A model generated the notes under the pieces. That model saw only the letters and a list, made by a program, of their open reading frames with translations, was not told the origin of the DNA and did not search any database. Positions 34,156 to 47,900 of a DNA stretch of 64,000 nt are shown here, piece after piece. Positions within the stretch are counted from its first letter, which is position 1; each line of letters opens with the position of its first letter. The position numbers and the translations under genes were made by a program. This DNA is from Drosophila pseudoobscura (taxonomy: Eukaryota; Arthropoda; Insecta; Diptera; Drosophilidae): NCBI RefSeq assembly GCF_009870125.1, contig NC_046679.1:25544001-25608000 (forward strand). The letters run 5' to 3'.

Positions 34156-36288
34156 TTTCGTCGGGCTCTCGATTACTTAGTTATATTTCAGCCGAATGAA
34201 ACAGGGCAATAAAATCAACGCCTCTCTAATGAAAAATACAATTTTTGGCAATCTGTCATTGGAGAGTCATTATCTGTCTCTGTCTGACCGAACCATTCCA
34301 AGAACATACCAATTGGATAAGCCCAGACATCTCTCTGTACAAACATGCAATAGGAGGTAATTCTGGTAACGGAATGTGAGCGTCCTGCCGAATAACACAA
34401 CAAGAAATATTCCCAAGTATAGCTATCCTTGTGGACAAAACTACGGAGAAGTGCTACGGAAAATACGCAACTGCTGCAGACAGATTCTTTAATTAAAATA
34501 AGTACAAACATCCATGAAATCTTGCACAGAAACGTATTATATTGAAGGTAAATTCCCACTGATCGACGCCGAGTCATCTGGGTTTTCACTCTTGAAATTA
34601 CTGAATGTAATGTGCTGAATAAGCGAATATCATATGTACGTACACACATATGTACATACGTGCAAGTGCAGACACATGAGTATGAGTATGAGTATGACTA
34701 AGAGTAAGAGTATGAGTACTAGTTCGAGTGTGTAGAGTGATGGGGGAATATTTATGTGAGAATGCACGTAGTCATACACGTACTCGCATGTGTTTCGACC
34801 CTTCGGGGCATCCCAAATGCCATCCAAATACCACCACTTACTCGTACAGCTGCTGGGTGACCAGGCGGACACAAGAAATGGCTGCTGGGGGAGAGCGATT
34901 GGGGGAAGCTGGCTCGGCTCGAGTGGGTTAGGGTGACGGTCAGGGTGAGAGTGCAAATGAATGCGAAAAGTAAGATGGATGATTTCAATTTGTTACAAGT
35001 GCTTTTAAGTTTAGATCGAGCTGGAAGGATGCGAATGGGCGAGCGGGCCAACCCAAGGCGTACCCTCCAGCTCCGGGCGGCATCCTTCTGAGTGGCTGCG
35101 TGTGTTTCTGTTTATTTAGTGGCAGTTAGTTTGCTGATTTAATGCCATTGGCCACTTGAGGAGAGAGTGGACGTCGTCAATTTTACCATTTCATTTGACA
35201 ATGCATTTCATTAGGGTTTACCTCCAGATTACCTCTGGTGTGGCTCGTCCGGCTACTCCTACTTGTACTTGTATTAAATTAAAGGGGAGACTGTGGACAG
35301 AAGCAGACCAGAAGCAGGTTGAGCATGGCTATCTGGCGCCGAAGTCGATGCCAATGCCGATGCTGTTGTTTTGGGCTAATAAACACGGCTCTTCACACTT
35401 GGCTGACTGCAAAGTGTTTTGTGTGTATGTGTATTGTGGGATGGATGGATTGTGGGGACGGCAGGTACGTTTGTATAATTAAAAGCGTTTGCTGCATTAT
35501 TTATGAGTACTCCAGTACCCGTAACAGGGTACGATTCCTGACAAATGTTTCGCATTTTAGGTCATGCAGGGCTCAGCTCTCTCCAAGGCGGTCAGTGCGA
35601 CGGTCCTATATGTTCATGCCAAGTCTATAAATGGCACATCAAGTGACAAGCGGAAACGAACGCATTAAAATGTCAACGATGTCAATTTAGGAATCAATTG
35701 TTCCGAAATAGCGATGAACTTTTTTAATTAAACGAAATATGCCAGCTGGAATCGCAAGTACTTTTTGTATTGATTTGTTGAACGTGCCCCATGACAAGGA
35801 AGTTTCGCCATCCCATCCAGTGCCTTTATGTCGGGCTCCATCCTGCGTCCTTCGTCCCCACTCCTGTACTCGTACCTCCATGCCCAACCCTCGACCTTTT
35901 GGCCGATATTGGTATGATGACTGTGTTGCAGCGACAATGACAAGGACAATGCCGAGACGAGAGCACGACAGCGTCGTCATGGGGCACAGAAAGTCTCTGA
36001 ATTCCAAACACTTTGGAATTTTATGTCTAAACAATGCGGACTCGCAAAATGACAGCAGCCTGAAATGTTGGGGAAGAGTTTTACCAAATTCCAATAAAAG
36101 CATCCAGCAACAGAGGGCGTGGAACGTGGACGAAGTAGATCTGCTTCTGGGCGTCTGCTCTCCATTAAATTGGCATGCTTTCTGCCAGCCATATTAATCC
36201 CACAGGGAAAAATGAAAGGAAATATCAAAGGTTGTGTTTCATAATGCATTTAAAAACTCTTTATTGGAAATTAACTCGTTCTATATTA

Positions 36289-36361
36289 AAATACAATCCA
36301 ACAGTAAATACAATACAACATATTACAATGCAATACAATACAATACAATACAATCCAATTC
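36289..36361. repeat. (ATACA)n microsatellite
   Basis: Imperfect ATACA pentamers, seen directly. It lies within the presumed cpx 3' region. Confidence 0.85.
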
Positions 36362-36391
36362 AGAACAATTCTACGCACTTGCCCGCGTGGG

Positions 36392-36461
36392 TATACTCGT
36401 ACTCGTACTCGTACTCGTACTCGTACTCGTACTCTTCCTCGTCCTCGTACCCGTACTCGTA
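36392..36461. repeat. (CTCGTA)n hexamer microsatellite
   Basis: About ten CTCGTA units with a CTCTTC interruption, 30 bp from the pentamer array. The motif recurs as GTACGA near 57.8 kb. Confidence 0.9.
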
Positions 36462-37863
36462 CAGAGCCCAATGGGTAGTACTCTTCGTTAGAACCAGAAC
36501 CACTGGCCTTAGATAAACACGAATGCTAAGTTGAACTTCAATAACTGGCTAGATGGCAACTATTATTAAGATACTTTTTGGAAATTTTGAGACCTTACTT
36601 GGGATCTAAATTTTATCATTGTTCTGACATAGACGAGGGGATTCGTAGAACTCGTTTTGTTAAGACTCTTGGGCGCTGCTTTCAGCTTAAACTTTTACAC
36701 GAAGATCAGATCGGATCAGATCAGATCAGATCAAACCAGAGGATAAGTTGCCGAAACTGGAATTTTATTTTTTTATTTTACAAAATTAAATTATAATAGA
36801 AAGCATTTTCGATTTTTAATCTGCCTATATCCAAACTATTGTTCGCTTCGGCATCAATTGTATATGGCCCTAGATAACTAATTTTATTTTTGGGTTGCTC
36901 GCGGCGGCATCTTTAAAATTTGATTTCGTTCATCTACCTTTATATTTAGGTGTTTTGCATGTATATATTGACTCGTAAATTTATGGTTGATTAAGGTATA
37001 GAAACTTTAATATATTCATATGAATTTCTTGTATATATATTTCTTTATTTATTTTCTTTCTTTGTTCTTTTACTTGATCATATCAATATATGTATATATG
37101 CAAGTATAGTTCATAAAACGTTTAACAATAATTTCAGTCGGTCATTTTGGTATGTAAATTATATATACTTAGGCTATAATTACTTCTGCTTCTGCTTTCT
37201 GCTTTTGTTTTTGCGTTTTCTTCCGAATTTTCGTGTTTTCACATTTTGGAATCTCTTTTATCCTCTTTTATCATCATTAGCTTGTAAAATCATGTAATAT
37301 TCAAAATTAAGACACGAAATCGTTTAGGTATAGATATGATTGCATTATTGAATGATTGTTGTAAAAACGGCAAATATATTTTCCAAGCTCCTGCACATTG
37401 TATATTGTTGGGCCAGGACAGACCCATAAAAAGTTTAAATTTCCTTCCGATCGGACTATATCTAGAGCTGCAGGACTGCTGGAAAATATATTTAAGCATC
37501 GGCGAGCCGAATCGGGTCGGGTACATATATATATTTGCCATACATATATATAGGTAGTTATTAAGTAATCGTAATTATTCGCATGGAAACGTGAAATATC
37601 GGTTGAAATACGCAGATACATAGAATAATGATTGAGCAGATTGTACATATGTCTATCAGAAATCGTCTAAACTCAGCAATACTTTTGATCATTTCAAGGA
37701 CCTTAACCTAATACTAGACTTCCTTTAGGGTCATTGGAATTTCAGGTACTTTGAAAATCTTATGAATTATTTGGCATATAACGAAAACACTCGAACCATC
37801 TACAATACTCGTTTATGAATGAATGAAGAATGTGCCCTCTGCACCGTTGAAAGGCCGGTATTG

Positions 37864-37925
37864 CATGGTATGGTATGGTATGGTATGATATGGTGTGGCA
37901 TGGTCTGGTATGGCATGGTATGGTT
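37864..37925. repeat. (TGGTA)n microsatellite
   Basis: Imperfect TGGTA pentamer array. Confidence 0.85.
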
Positions 37926-39668
37926 CGGTGACGAATATGCGGCGAATATGCTATTCTATAGTCTAGTCGATCTAAACTAATCTCGTTGTTTATTCATCAT
38001 TGATTTCACACTTTGGTTCTAATTGTATGTATTTCTTTCTAGTCTGTTGGTAAGTAGATGTAGCGTAAAGTTGCTATCCTCTAATCGTTGTGCCTACGGA
38101 GTAATCGGATTTTGAGCGGTCCCTAAAATATATATGTATATGGGTGTATGTATGTACAATATATGTAGCTTGGCTCGTCGTTGGAGTACAAAGGAACTAA
38201 CTGCATCTTTGTGCGTTGCAAAGCACTCAAGTGAATTCCCTAGTTCTACTACTATTCAAATAAGCAATATCCAAACACACTACTCGTACATATGTAGGTA
38301 GGTAGGTAATAACGAAATGAGGTACTTAAAAGTTAAGTCCTTTAATGGTTATCTCGAAGAGGGGACTTCAATAAAATTGTCATGTAGCTGGGTACCTTCC
38401 CGGGTACGTATGCGTATGTATACCCATTTTAAAATGGATGTAGTCGATGTAAGCGTAAACCTAGTTCAGACACAAGTTAGTATAGCCACCATGTCATGTT
38501 CTGGGCCTGGGACTGAGCCGGGGCCGGGGCCGAACAGGCAGATAATGCACGTTGAAGGGGTAAAAGAGCACGTGAGCTTCGGCTAGCCGAAGCCGGTTGA
38601 TTTTCTTACTCTCATGCACGCATAGACCGAACCACCCGTACACCTGTACTGTATACGGGTGTACACGGGTTTCCCGTATACATGCAATTGTGTAATCTGA
38701 AACCGAGACCATCGTAGAATCATCGCAGGACTCTCATCTTTTCGTTTTGGGTCTTGTTTAGAACAAGTTTCTCAATGGGCAATTTTTGAAAGCATCACTA
38801 AGACGTTTTTTCAACTTTGCTGAAAATAGAGACAAGACAAAATCAGTTAACACGAACACCAACGAAATGATCAACTTTAATAACTTAGTAAAATTGCCTA
38901 CAAAGTGACATGTAAAGCTGCAGTAAAAACTGAAGGGCAAGAATAATTCAAGAAATGAAAGAGTAGAGTTTGTTCGGAGTTTGATTGTTTTTCACCCTCT
39001 CAGTATCTCAGTATGTGTGCCCTAAGGGACTTTTGTTTTCAATCTGCTGTTGTCTTCAACTTTGTCGTCAGTGGCTGTGGCTGTGGCTGAGACTGTCAAT
39101 GTGGTGTGATGAGAAATGGACACGGAATTGTGTGGCTTTTACCTACCTTTACCCAGGCAATGAAGTGGGTGGTTATACAACATAAAAGTTACACAGCTTA
39201 ACAAAATCGAATCTCTTAAGTACATGTGCCTGTACATACGAGTACGTATGTATACTTACTCACTGAAGTCCTCTGATGCGGGTTCAGGAAGAGGGGCCTA
39301 GATGACACACGCAACTCACCTTTACCTCATTGGCCTTCCTTGCTTGGCCCTTGGCCCAGCAGATCTGGAGGCTAATGCAGACGCAGATTATTTTTGGCAT
39401 GGCATGTGCTTAATACATATTCGATAACGTAGCACATTCCATTACACAATCTTTTTACAGTGTTCTTAGCAATAGAATAGTAGGTTTTGTAATAGGGATA
39501 GGCAGCAGACAGCAGCACCAGCACCAGCACCTCAGCCTATTCATATACGTATTGTACATGTGTGTATCCGACATACAAAGACGTGGATGTAACTGTAGGC
39601 ACGTACAATATGTATGGATGCTTCTGCAGTGGAAGTGGAAGGTGGAAAGTTTGGAGGTACGTAAACAG

Positions 39669-39772
39669 ACACAGAGATAGAGATAGGTTGATAGGTAGAT
39701 AGATCGATAGACAGAGACAGACAGGTGGATAGAGAGATAGAGACAGAGAGAGATAGAGAGAGAGAGAGAGAC
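39669..39772. repeat. GATA/GACA/GAGA simple repeat
   Basis: Purine-rich GATAGA, GACAGA and GAGAGA units. Frames through it give artificial Ser/Leu-rich peptides. Confidence 0.85.
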
Positions 39773-40008
39773 ACGCACACACATATAGAAAAACATATAG
39801 ACTAACAGTCATGCCAAATCAAGATCGCTATACGTATCGGATATCGGGCAGGGCAGGCAGAAAGTCACAGTGTAGATAGTAGGACATGTATGGGGTCGGG
39901 TCGGGTCGCTTGTTGTGTTTCGAGGTTTCGGGGGTCTTTCGGGTAATGCCTCCTAGGAATTGTTTTTAAAATTAAAACAATGTATTGTTGTGTTTTTTCA
40001 TATATATT

Positions 40009-40039
40009 TATACATATATATATATATATATATATATAT
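40009..40039. repeat. (TA)n dinucleotide repeat
   Basis: A run of alternating TA of about 30 bp. Confidence 0.9.
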
Positions 40040-41639
40040 TGTTTTTATTATTCTTCTTTGGTTTGGTTTGAATTAAATGTTCAAAGTAACAATATAATTA
40101 ATCAACTATTAACGCTTTCCTTAGGTTTTGATTTTTTTTTTCGTTTTTGGTTTTCATTTTTGTTTTTGTTTATCCTTTGTTGTGTATAGAACTGCTTTCA
40201 CATCTAATAATGACTTGAATGGTATTCTTTCCAACATTATTATTTATAATTTTTGTCTGTTGTTTCTCTATTAAATTCATTTCCCTATTAAGTTACACAT
40301 ATACATATATATATTGTATATAGATAATAATGTATAATCATCTGCTTGTATGAACTTTCTGATACACATATACATACATTATCATAACTATAATATTAAC
40401 GGTAACACAATATTAAACAAATGAACAAAATCAAAATCGGCTGAACCATTTAACATTTTAAACATTTATGATTACGTTAAAACTTGATAATGATTGAATA
40501 ATATTGTATGTTCAAGTTGCTGTTGGCTTTCTTTATTAATGTTTATTCAATATATTAAACAATTCAACTGACCGTCCATACATCGATACATCGTATAAGT
40601 ATTTGAGAGAAAAACGCAATGGATATTGTAGAATCTAGGTAAACATTTTCAATACGTATTTATTTTATACGCTTATAGAGCTTATAGAGTTTCGAGTTCG
40701 AAAGGAGCATAGCTAAGATACGAGTATCTGGATTCGGATTTAGTAAAACTAGATTGGAATGCGGAAGGGAAACGCAGCTACATAAGTAGTATCGTAGCTC
40801 TAGTATCGTAGTAGTACATTAGTACAAGTGGGTTAAAGCAACAGTTAAGAATTGTGGATTCCATTTCCTTTGGTAGAATCACCATCTCTTCATCATCGTC
40901 TTCATCATCATCATCATATTCATCTATTCGCTACTCATGGTCTAGTCATGTGAGCCACGTTAAGGCATTCTTTCATTAGTTCGATCGTTCCTAACTTTGT
41001 ATAGAGCGATGCATGGGGCACTAGGGGATTGCTTTATTAGATTGACAGAGAGAGGCGTTGAGGAGCGCTACGAACATCGTAGTATTGCTGCCGTGCCGAT
41101 ATGTGTACAAGAAACATACGGAGTCAAGAATGGTCAAGAAGAATCTGAGAGAGCGATGTTTTTACTGATAGACGCGGGTCGGGTCTCGGTGTCGGCCTAG
41201 GTCTCGGCACCCCTTTATACGAGTATATAGTAATATATTCATTGTTCATCATAACATAACATCATTTTCATAAGTATTTTCATTAAATGGTAACTTTTTA
41301 TGCGAATTGTACATATATTTCTTGTTGGTTGGTTGTGGATCTGTACATATGTATATATGTTACTATAATATGTATGTATGTAGATTAAGCATTTACAACA
41401 CCATATTTGCTATTTAAATGCATGTGACTAGTGTGGATGTGTGTATGTATGTATTTATGTGCATATGTATTTGTGTATGTTTGCTTGTTTTTAAAGATTA
41501 GCCATATATAGTACAAATGAAGTTCACAACGTTCAGAAATATGTTAAGAAAAACTTGTAGCAAACTGTCATGATCTGATCTGATACGAGTATCTGATAGG
41601 TAGGTTGAATTGAGTTGAGTTGAGTTGAGTTGATGTTCA

Positions 41640-41910
41640 TGTTCATCATGTTCATGTTATTGTTGTTGTTGTTGTTGTTGGCTGTGCTGTGGGCATTTGT
41701 AGTTGTAGTTTTCTCGATAACGAGTAGTTCATCTCGTACATATATATATACAATACATATGTATATGATGTATAACGTTACTTTTGTTAGTTACTTTTGC
41801 TGTAGATGTAGTTGATGTTGATGTTGATGTTGTTCTTGTACTGGCTGTAGTGGTTTTCTTGTGCTGTTGTTGTTGTTGTTCTTGTTGTTGTTGTTGTTGT
41901 TGATGATGAT
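41640..41910. repeat. two (GTT)n tracts
   Basis: TTG/GTT runs at about 41656-41680 and 41865-41905 with related imperfect units between. Confidence 0.8.
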
Positions 41911-43442
41911 ATATCATACATAAAACACCGAGAGGACATGTCTGAGAGGGACCATCGAGTCGTTGTTGTGGAGATTTGGTAGAGTTGTTGTTGTTTCGTG
42001 TTGTTGCAAATGTTGTTCAAGTTGTTTTTCAGATATAAATATTTTAGGCAGAGTAGAAGTGGCGCAGATTAAAGATTTAAGAGAGTGTTTTAAATCAAAA
42101 GAAGAGAAAGAGAGAGAGAGAGACACCAGAGAAAGAGAGAGAGAGATATTTATATATAGAATGCAGTGTAATTAAAACATTTATTCATATATGTATGTAT
42201 AATATTTAGGTTTTAGTTTTATGTACTTATATATCGACTAAAAGATAATGTTTTCGACTGATAATTAAGAGGATATCTAACTCCGGTCAACCGGATCACA
42301 AATGTCCTTCCAACTGTTTCATCTACTCGAATTCATGTGATATGTACATAGACGCCTAAAAGTATGTATCATTGCACATATACATACATATGTGGGCGTT
42401 GTAATCGTCTTAAGCCATTCCATACCATGTCCCAAAAGCGTACACAGTCATGGATGGGAATTATTCGAGTACAAACATATGTGAAACAGTTGTTCGGTTG
42501 ATGGTGTTGCATGATTCATGATGCATGTAGTAGTGATAGTAATGATAGTAATGATATGTAACGGATGGTAGAACACATACATATAAGTAGTACGAGCCAT
42601 TCACGGGCCAAATCGAGTATAAACGAAAATCCATCGTTAGCTCTACCATAGGACTCTACTACTTCTTCGAAACCTGTTACGCAACCCGGACGCAATGCAA
42701 TGACTCGATTCGGAGCGGGGACAGCTCGTTTTCTATGTACATATGTACATATGTACGTACACCCATGCACACAATATTGCATTCTTTTCCATATAATCGG
42801 TTAACTATCATTGGTAACACATGTACTTATCGCCATTTATATGTATGTACAATTTTGGTGGCTTTGATTCGACTTGCATGTGTGTAGACTGTGTTGGAGA
42901 GTTGTCATGTTGGCATGTAAATATGTAAATATATATGTGATACATTAAACGGACGACGGGAACGGAGAGACCCACAGTGGGCTAGAAATCGTGTGCTATG
43001 TCATAGTCGTATGATGTCTTTGTTTTTTATTTACCAGATTTGCATGCATGTTTCGGTATCTGTTTCGGTTTCTGTGTTGTGTTCGATTTCTCATCTACTG
43101 AGGTGTCGTTTGGGTATTGGGTTCTGTGGGAGGGAGGGTCCGACCTGTGGGCCGGCGTGTGCGCTTATCGGTGAAAAATGTATAATTTGCTAAATGTATC
43201 ACAGCATTATGCTCTCGAACTGCCTAGCGTCTCTTATAAGCTATTGTCCTTGTCTAAACGACTACAGCTAATATTTGTTTGTTTAAGTTATCATATTGTT
43301 ATACAATATTTCCTACGGAATATATGTACGTACTCGTAGCCGTCACCTAACCAATAACGCAACAGATGTGTAAATACAAACTAATGTGAAATGAAACTCA
43401 AGTTCGGCAATGTTCAATGTATATTAGTTTTAGTATAGGCAA

Positions 43443-43586
43443 GGTATATGGGTATAAGTATAGGTATATGTATAGGTATAGGTATAGGTATAGGTATAGG
43501 TATAGGTATAGGTATAGGTATAGGTATAGGTATAGGTATAGGTATATGTAGGTTTAGGTATAGGTATAAGTATAGGTATAGGTACA
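43443..43586. repeat. (TATAGG)n hexamer array
   Basis: About 140 bp of GGTATA/TATAGG hexamers, nearly perfect in the centre (43474-43547). It is the longest clean microsatellite in the window. Confidence 0.95.
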
Positions 43587-44797
43587 TATTTAGGTAGTTT
43601 ACTTACATTTCAGAAGCATCAATCAGTGAGATCAGTAACTGTCTCGAAAGATTTTAAACTCTCAATTGTAGTGTGGGTATGTATTTTTGTATAGGAAAGA
43701 AACGAAATGTAACTGTTAAAGCTGTTAAAGAAGATAGATTTCTCTGGCAATATCGAAAACAAACTGACTGAAACTTTATATTTCGGATAGTTTGGATAGT
43801 TCTGGGTTGGGTTTAGGCGATCATCGATCTTCGATCAGTTTTGAGAACCAGCAATAATTTCAACGTCTTCGCAGTCAATTCGTTTGCAAATGTGATTAAT
43901 TTTCTGTGGTTAAATTCATGGAAATATACATAACATGTGTATATATGTATGTATATATACTTATATATTCGAATGGCAATTACAACATATGCGCCGATTT
44001 AGTTCATAATCTTCCCATACTCATTTATGGAATAAAGTCCAAAAGTGATTTCAGCAACGTATTTCGACGGTTCGACATGATTCAGCAACCTCCTCTGTCG
44101 CACCATTCGCTTAATTGGTTTTTGGTTTTTTCATTTATATTCTTTTCTTCTTTTAGCTTTTTGCTTATTTTAGGTGTTTATTTGTTTATTATTTTTTTTA
44201 TTTTTAAATTTTCTTTATTTGTGTTTTTAGATTTATTCTTTTAGTTTCGATTTGGTTTTGCATCGTACGAGTGCCGCTGTTTCGTTAGTTTCATTTAGTT
44301 TCGTTTCGTTAATTTATTGTATGTTATCAACTAAACAACGGTTATGTATTGTATATTGGGGTTGAGTATATTACATTATCATCGAAGCAAAGTGATTTGA
44401 ATATGTATTATTAAAGGCGTTTACTATTTTTGGTTTTAAATAATTCGGTTTATGCTTTAGCTACCTTAAAGTTCCTTAGGAGTTCACCGTCCTGTTCGCA
44501 TTTTAAATCGCATTCGCATGTCTCCTTCATTATTTCGTTATCCGAAATATATGTATGTATTAGCTGTTAATATATTATTTGTACGCTTTAGTACACCGCA
44601 TTGGAGGCTTTGCCAAAAACTCAATTGTAGATTGCATCGCTCGATTTATCTCGATTATTGCTGCCGGGTTACGTTACGAGCTAGCATTGGGCTAGCTTTC
44701 TAAGGACTTATATTCGTTTCGATTGCGGTTCCAATGATTAAACTCAACGGATCTCATAAGTATTAACAAATTCAAGTTCGGGATGTGTTAAATAAAT

Positions 44798-44846
44798 TTC
44801 ATCGTTCATCGTTTATCGTTCATCATTTATCGTTCATCGTTAATCG
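44798..44846. repeat. CATCGTT-type heptamer repeat
   Basis: Imperfect units of TCATCGTT / TTATCGTTC about 100 bp from the complexin stop codon, thus probably in the proximal 3' UTR. Confidence 0.75.
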
Positions 44847-44941
44847 GTTAGGTTTTATTTGAATTGTTACTTGTGGTACTATTATACGTTTGGTTTGTTT
44901 TATTTTTGTTTGTTTATTTTGCTTTTATGATGACTGACATA

Positions 44942-47900
44942 TCACTGCATGACACATTTTCCCTCTATTTGAGTTTTTAGCTCATTTACTTGCGTTTCTA
45001 TTTGATTTTTCAGTTCTGTAAAAGAAATTGAGTATGGAAACAGCAATAAATAAGCATATTTTGTAGAGTAGACTACAAATGTTAGGCATGTTAACTGTTA
45101 TGTATATGTATTTGGTATTTATGGATGCTCATGTACAGGTACATGTACCATGTACCATGTACTATGTACTGTAACTGTTTCACTGTAGCGGTACTATACG
45201 GGTAGCTGTAAGTGTCAGGGTAGGTACAGTCGCCATAGCCAAGTATTCAATTTTGAAAGATTGGGTGTGGGTGTTTTGGTGAGGCCTAGCAGAGCCGTAG
45301 TGTGTCTTAAGCCAAATTAGGAAAATCAAATATGAACCGAAATAAAGTTGTACGAGTAGGTAGTTATTGTTGTTGTCGTGTCTGCAGTAGGGATATACAT
45401 ATATGTAGGAATGTTAGAGGTCACGGTCAGTGTCGGCTTCAGAGTTATAGGTAGAGCATAGAGTGATAGATAGGAGATCGTAGATCGTAGATGGTAATGG
45501 CAAGATGGGGAGAGATCGGTGCGGTGGAAATACACATACATATGCAGTATATGTGCATTATATATATATTACATACGGTAGGCGATAGCGTAAAATACAT
45601 ATAGTACACATATTGAAGGGAAAGAGTAAACGAGAGGGAAAAAGTTTTGTATTTGTTGCTCGTCCTTTTTCGATCATAATTGGGTTTAGCTGTAGAGTTC
45701 ATCATGTTTGTTTTGGTTTGTTTCGGTTTGTTTTGGTTTGGTTCACATTTACTTTGTTACGAGTGTTCAGTTTCAGGATGCAGTTAAGCACGCAAGCCGT
45801 TAAAGTGTTTAGAGACATTATAGTTATATATGAAATCATACAAGCCGCTATCAGTTATTAAAGGTGCAGTTTGTGAGTTTGATGTATTCAAATAATATCG
45901 TAAATGTTGCAAATCATTCGAAACGTAATCTTACAACTATATAAATAATTGGCGCCCCGTGCCTTCTGCCTTTAATCAGTTCTTCATATTCGTTCCTACC
46001 CACTAAGTTCTGTTAGTTCCTAACCACAGTTTTTTCCCGTATATTCTATATAACTACTATTGGATATTGTATTCGTGTGGGAGCTGTGGAGCTGTGTGTT
46101 GAGGAGTCTTCTCTGGGTATTTTCTAAGTTGCTTCTGGGCACACTCATTTACAGAGATAGAGATAGAGAGAGAGAGAGGGCAGACAGAGAGAGAGATAGA
46201 GAAAAGGTGAGCAAGAGTAATCGATTGTCGAAATTGTTGTTGGTGGTGAAGTAGTTGGAGTAGTTCATGAATACAAAAACGTATTACAATTAGATTACCA
46301 CACAAAAGGAAACATACTGTTTTACGAATGGTAGTAGCACTTACCTTAGTCTAATTAATCGAATGACATGAAACCTAGTACAACGCGGAGGCTTGCGCCG
46401 CCTTCTAACAACGAATCAAGAATTCCAGTTGTAACCCAGTAGTATCGTTTGAATACAATTACGGAACAACCAATACGAATATAAATATCAAAAAAATAAT
46501 TGTGGGAATGAAAAACAAAGGAAATTAATTGTAAGGAACTAAGTACGAGCATATGCATATGTACACATGGATGTCCCAGACCCACTCGCATACATATTCA
46601 TACATAGCATATACATATGTATGTACATATATACTTGCAACTGAAACGGAGTAACTTATGAAAAGGAAATGAGAAAATGGAGTGCACGCTTGTTATACGA
46701 GTAAATGTAAGTTCTAGACGTAGTTCATATATTCATTCGTTGCATTACAGTTGATGTTTAGCTCATAGACAGTTAAGGTTGCAGTTAGAGTTAGAGTTAG
46801 ATTTGCAGAGTTAGATTAGAGTTAGCTTTAGAGTTAGAATCAGAGTTAGAGTTAGAGTTAAAGTTAGAGTTAAAGTTCAGTATACGCATAGGTGGTTAGA
46901 GCTTACATAGTGTCATACGCACAGGAAACAGAGTACAGATACGAGTATAGTAGATAGATGGATAGCATTAGTTAGTAGCTCGATAGTTTGATTCAGATAG
47001 TTAGAGTTGGATAGTTCGCTTGCATTTAGGTACATTTAGAGACACACAGATACACACACACAACACTTAAGTAGTTGCTACTACGAGCGCCGGTTAATCG
47101 AGTATTTAGCTGTTGGTTATTGGATTGATAGTCAAACATGTTTCGGTATTGTCTGGACCAAAGTGGCTCATGAACGAGCCGCTTGGGGGAGTGGTTGGAA
47201 AATGAAAAGAAAATCAACTGAATAGCTCATACAAATACAGATACACAAAAGTAGCTATTGGGGCGGGGCGGGGCGTGCCGGTCCGACCGATGGTAGGTCG
47301 GATTAGCAGTAGTTAGATACCAGTAGCTGAGCTGGGGAATCAACAACAATGACTTACTTGTGAAATCGTCGAGCTCCTCCTGCTCCGCCTCGGCGGCCAG
47401 TTCCTCGGGCGTCTTCTTTTTCCGCATCAGAGGATTGGGCTCTTCTTGCGGTGCCGCCTCAACGATTTCCTCTTTCTTCTTGATGTTGTACTGGATATGT
47501 CGAATGAGAATGAAAATGAAACGATCGGCAGATCAGAATACATACATACAAAAATACACATACACATATTGGCTAGGGGCACATTCATGTATTCTTAGCA
47601 GCTACACTTTGGTTCTTTGTCTTTCGCTCCACTGTTGTCTGTTCCTTGGTAATTCAATCTGACTCCGTTAGGGAGTCGCTCAATAAAAGGACTCCCTACT
47701 AGAGTCAATTTGAACTGCTGCAGGAATTGCCGTGCACTTCGGATCGGGGGCATGCACCTTCCACAAATCACAATTACTAATCACACCCACCCCATCCCAC
47801 ACACTCACCTTATCGCGAATGTCTTGCCTCATCTTTTCGCGCTCCTCCTCCATTTTCCGGTGCTTCTCCTTGCGCCGATCCTCGGCCTCGCGGATGGCCT

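Larger units (their letters stand above)
34156..44941. other. AT-rich region, probably including the long cpx 3' UTR
   Basis: About 10.8 kb without a convincing coding region on either strand. It lies directly downstream of the complexin stop codon on the minus strand. In D. melanogaster complexin transcripts have very long 3' UTRs (recalled), so part of this is probably transcribed. It is crowded with microsatellites, the main ones listed separately, and ATGTACATA-like words. Open frames in it are repeat-encoded or lack splice context. Confidence 0.5.

Noticed and set aside
36234-36516. Val/Leu- and Tyr/Ser-rich open frames around 36.4 kb
   Set aside because: Produced by the CTCGTA hexamer repeat.
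39455-39812. Minus-strand Ser/Leu-rich frames of 80-110 codons
   Set aside because: Produced by the GATA/GAGA simple repeat; no coding signature outside it.
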